From Megaleporinus macrocephalus (taxonomy: Eukaryota > Chordata > Actinopteri > Characiformes > Anostomidae), in NCBI GenBank assembly GCA_021613375.1, contig CM038711.1, forward strand, positions 19,453,694 to 19,517,693: DNA of 64,000 nt, read 5' to 3'. The first letter of the stretch is position 1. Every line of letters begins with the position of its first letter. The notes beneath the pieces were generated by a model. That model ran no database searches. It saw nothing but the letters and a program-made list of their open reading frames with translations, and was not told where the DNA came from. A program made the position numbers and the translations under genes. Shown one piece after another: positions 61,520 through 64,000 of the stretch.

Positions 61520-64000
61520 CATCAACTGCAGGTTTTGTTACAAATACAGTTGAACTTGTCCCGTTAGAATTGGTGCCACACAGTGTGTGAAACACTAACC
61601 AAAAATCACTGTACTCATGTTGTGATTTTATATATGTAGCACTTAGTTTTTTTCTTTTTTTTGTCTGCTGCAACTTCTCAAACCTACAAACAACTGAATA
61701 TCATGATCAATAAATAGACTGTTTATATTTATATTTGCATTTTATATATATTATACTGTAACTGTTTTTATATGTTTTATGTGGATTTCTCCATGTGGAG
61801 AGTGAGTATACTGTAGTGACTTGTGGTTTTTCCAGCAGCCCACAGAACAATAGGTGGGTGTGTGGTTAGGCGCTTGTTAGAAACAATATGTTTGACTTAA
61901 GCTTGAGACAGGCTTAGCTTGAACTAGGCCTTCAGGCCTGGAGTTGTAGCCCTGGTAAAACAGCAGCATGTTCCTGTCATATCAACAAGCATCCAGATAC
62001 CATGCTCTGGGGCCAGTCTACCTACCATCACTCGCAGACAAGGTTCATGGATACGCACACACACATATACACACCGCCACCGGGGATATGTGAACCGTGT
62101 CTAATGCACAGAGCGTTCGGCCTACACAGCCCCCCAGGCATCGCAGCAGCATGGTACATGTCTGGGGCTTTCTTTAATAATTCATAACAATCATGGCCAT
62201 ACTGTACCATTGCAAGTGATGCCTTTCACCACTTGCCGCTATTGTACCGTAATCTGCGAGGGAAAATGATGCAAACTGAAACGTGGCAGATGAACAGAGG
62301 TAAAAGGAATGGCACTAAGCTTTGTGTGTATGCGTGTGTGTGGAGGGAGGCCTGTGCCTGTCTGCTCTGATTTAGAGTAACCTGTGTCAGTCCCTGGAGG
62401 TTGTGTTCTGGGGCTCCCCCTCCACCTGAGCTCAGCAGGTTGGCCTACAGGTAGCTTGAGTGAGAGGGAGAGAGCAAGAGTCTGAAAGACCGCCTGTAGA
62501 ACCGCAAGACAGCCAAAAACCCTTTGTCCTCACCTGCACAAGCTGCTACATTAACCGCTAAAGTCCAATTGCCTGCTCTGTCTTGCCACACGAATAGGCA
62601 GAGGGAGCCCATTCATTTTCACCTGGGGAGCTGCAAGTGGGAATCTGTCACAGGTATTCATAATCGCACACTAATGCAAATTTTTGCTCAGCGGCACACA
62701 GCTTTCGTGGACAAGATAAAAGCCCAGCAAAATTCAGTACCTTGTGTCTAAACGCAGTGTCTAAATGAGGGGATAAACCAAACCTGTCAGAAAAAAAATC
62801 AGCTTTGCCTCCCACCATGTGTGCCATTTTGTGTGTATAAATCAGCCTAAATCTTTTTTTTAAACGGTAATAAAAATGTCCCAGCGCGTGCCTGGGAAAG
62901 CCGTTCCAGTTCCAGTGCTCGGACCTGAAGATATTGTCCAACTTGTCAAATAGCCTCCAGCTAATGAGCAGAGGCAGCGGCCTACCTTCCCCCATCTAAA
63001 ACATTTCGCCGCTCCTGCGGAAGAGAGACGGAACTAATTCTCCACTAAGTGGTTTATGTTTTATTAGCAGCGAGCGTCAGTGATTAAAGAACCGAGTAGA
63101 CAAATTGCACCCTGTCAGGCTTAGGAGTAAATTTATATTGAAAATAATCCACATTTTAATTGGCCTGAGAATCAGGGCTTCTTTTTAGACTAGAGACGTG
63201 TTGCCATGCGTTATTGGGAGTCAGATTTGATATAACAACAAGCCAACGTTGGGTCTATATGGCTGACAATCATTGACTGTTCACATAGAGAGGGGAACAA
63301 ACTGAAGGAATAAAGTCATGAGGCATAATTAGGCTATTTGTTTTGAAACCATGCACAATTGGATAATGAATGGATGGTAATTTGAACAGACACTGCTATG
63401 TGTGTGGTGGTAAAAGCTTCCTTTGGTGAACTTCATTTATGTGGGGAAATGCTTGCATTGGTGTACATGGAGTGTCTAGCAAGATGAAATACATCAAATT
63501 AAAAAGAAGTAAATTAATAAAAAGCGCTAGTGTGTGTTTGAGTAGGCTTGATGTCCGTTGGAAATGTGTTCTGCTCCGTCACCTGTGATTGTTTGGAGGA
63601 GAGCAGCCAGGGCCGGTTCACTCCACCGGACAGGTTAACAGCAGCCTGACAACTTTTGCTTTATGACACGGTTAATATGATTCTGCTAAACACATTTCTG
63701 TGGCTTCTCAAGCCATTCCCCCCCAAAGCCAGGCGGAATTCCTGCACATAATAATAAAGCACTCAGCGATTAAAAGTGTGAATAAAACAACTACAGGAGC
63801 CGGAGAAAGGCTGGCAGCAGCACACCACCCACACTCTCCCTAGAGGGGGAGTGAGGGGATGCCGTGGCAGGAACAAAAGGACAAAGACACCCTCACTAAG
63901 AGTTTATACAATTCTGCAAATTGATTAAACGAGAATAGGGGGTGGAGAGAGACTTTCAATCTAGACTGCATTAGGCACCGAACACAGGCATGATGGAGGA
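61520..64000. other. mctp2 intron (edge of window), with conserved-looking islands
   Basis: No upstream mctp2 exon (the C2-to-membrane linker) was found here. Islands at 62540-63060 and 63580-63960 are repeat-poor with intact TAAT-type words (GAACTAATTCTCC, ATAATAATAAAGC). The 115-codon minus frame at 62648-62995 matches nothing. Confidence 0.45.

Noticed and set aside
62648..62995. 115-codon minus-strand frame
   Set aside because: No resemblance to the MCTP linker or C2 domains; likely a conserved-looking intronic block that stays open by chance.

Overview
The window looks like vertebrate, specifically teleost, genomic DNA. It is AT-rich overall, has long introns with GT-AG splice sites, long (AT)n and (GT)n microsatellites, and relics of tRNA-derived SINEs, L2/SINE tails, Tc1/mariner and hAT elements of types common in ostariophysan fishes. 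The repeat families suggest a characiform, catfish or gymnotiform relative more than zebrafish, but that placement is from recall and not proven. There are no operons, rRNA genes, CRISPR arrays or prokaryotic features.

Only one protein-coding gene can be supported. It is on the minus strand between 58362 and 46019 and consists of the last six coding exons of an MCTP gene (multiple C2 domain and transmembrane region protein), most like MCTP2. The exons are 58362-58243, 55648-55607, 49900-49791, 49162-49053, 48389-48292 and 46078-46019. All junctions are canonical and the phases are compatible. They join into 540 nt, that is 179 residues plus a stop, covering both C-terminal membrane segments and the cytosolic tail. 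The exons for the C2 domains must lie beyond the right edge; none was found between 58363 and 64000.

Region by region: 1-45.8 kb is a gene desert downstream of mctp2. It contains scattered GC-richer, low-repeat islands with intact homeodomain, POU, forkhead, YY1 and NF-Y type motifs, which I read as candidate conserved regulatory elements. The densest cluster is 23.1-25.4 kb, with others near 4.0, 6.5-7.3, 10.1, 14.1-15.3, 16.1, 28.7-29.6, 32.4-34.1, 35.4, 38.2 and 39.8-40.4 kb. A CpG-rich, promoter-like segment lies at 19.1-19.33 kb. In tetrapods MCTP2 borders the large regulatory desert of NR2F2, so this desert may be the fish counterpart; NR2F2 itself is not in the window. Region 45.8-58.4 kb holds the mctp2 3' end and introns. 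Region 56.5-61.5 kb is a transposon-rich piece of mctp2 intron (hAT-like, Tc1-like, L2/SINE, tRNA-SINE) with two long AT microsatellites. Region 61.6-64 kb is intronic, with further conserved-looking islands.

No convincing new gene system is visible. The observations most worth checking are the promoter-like island at 19.1 kb, the enhancer-like cluster at 23-25 kb, a perfect 22-bp palindrome at 56.55 kb that looks like a template-switch product, a 42-nt phase-0 acidic mini-exon in mctp2, and a clean 268-bp MITE at 41.5 kb.
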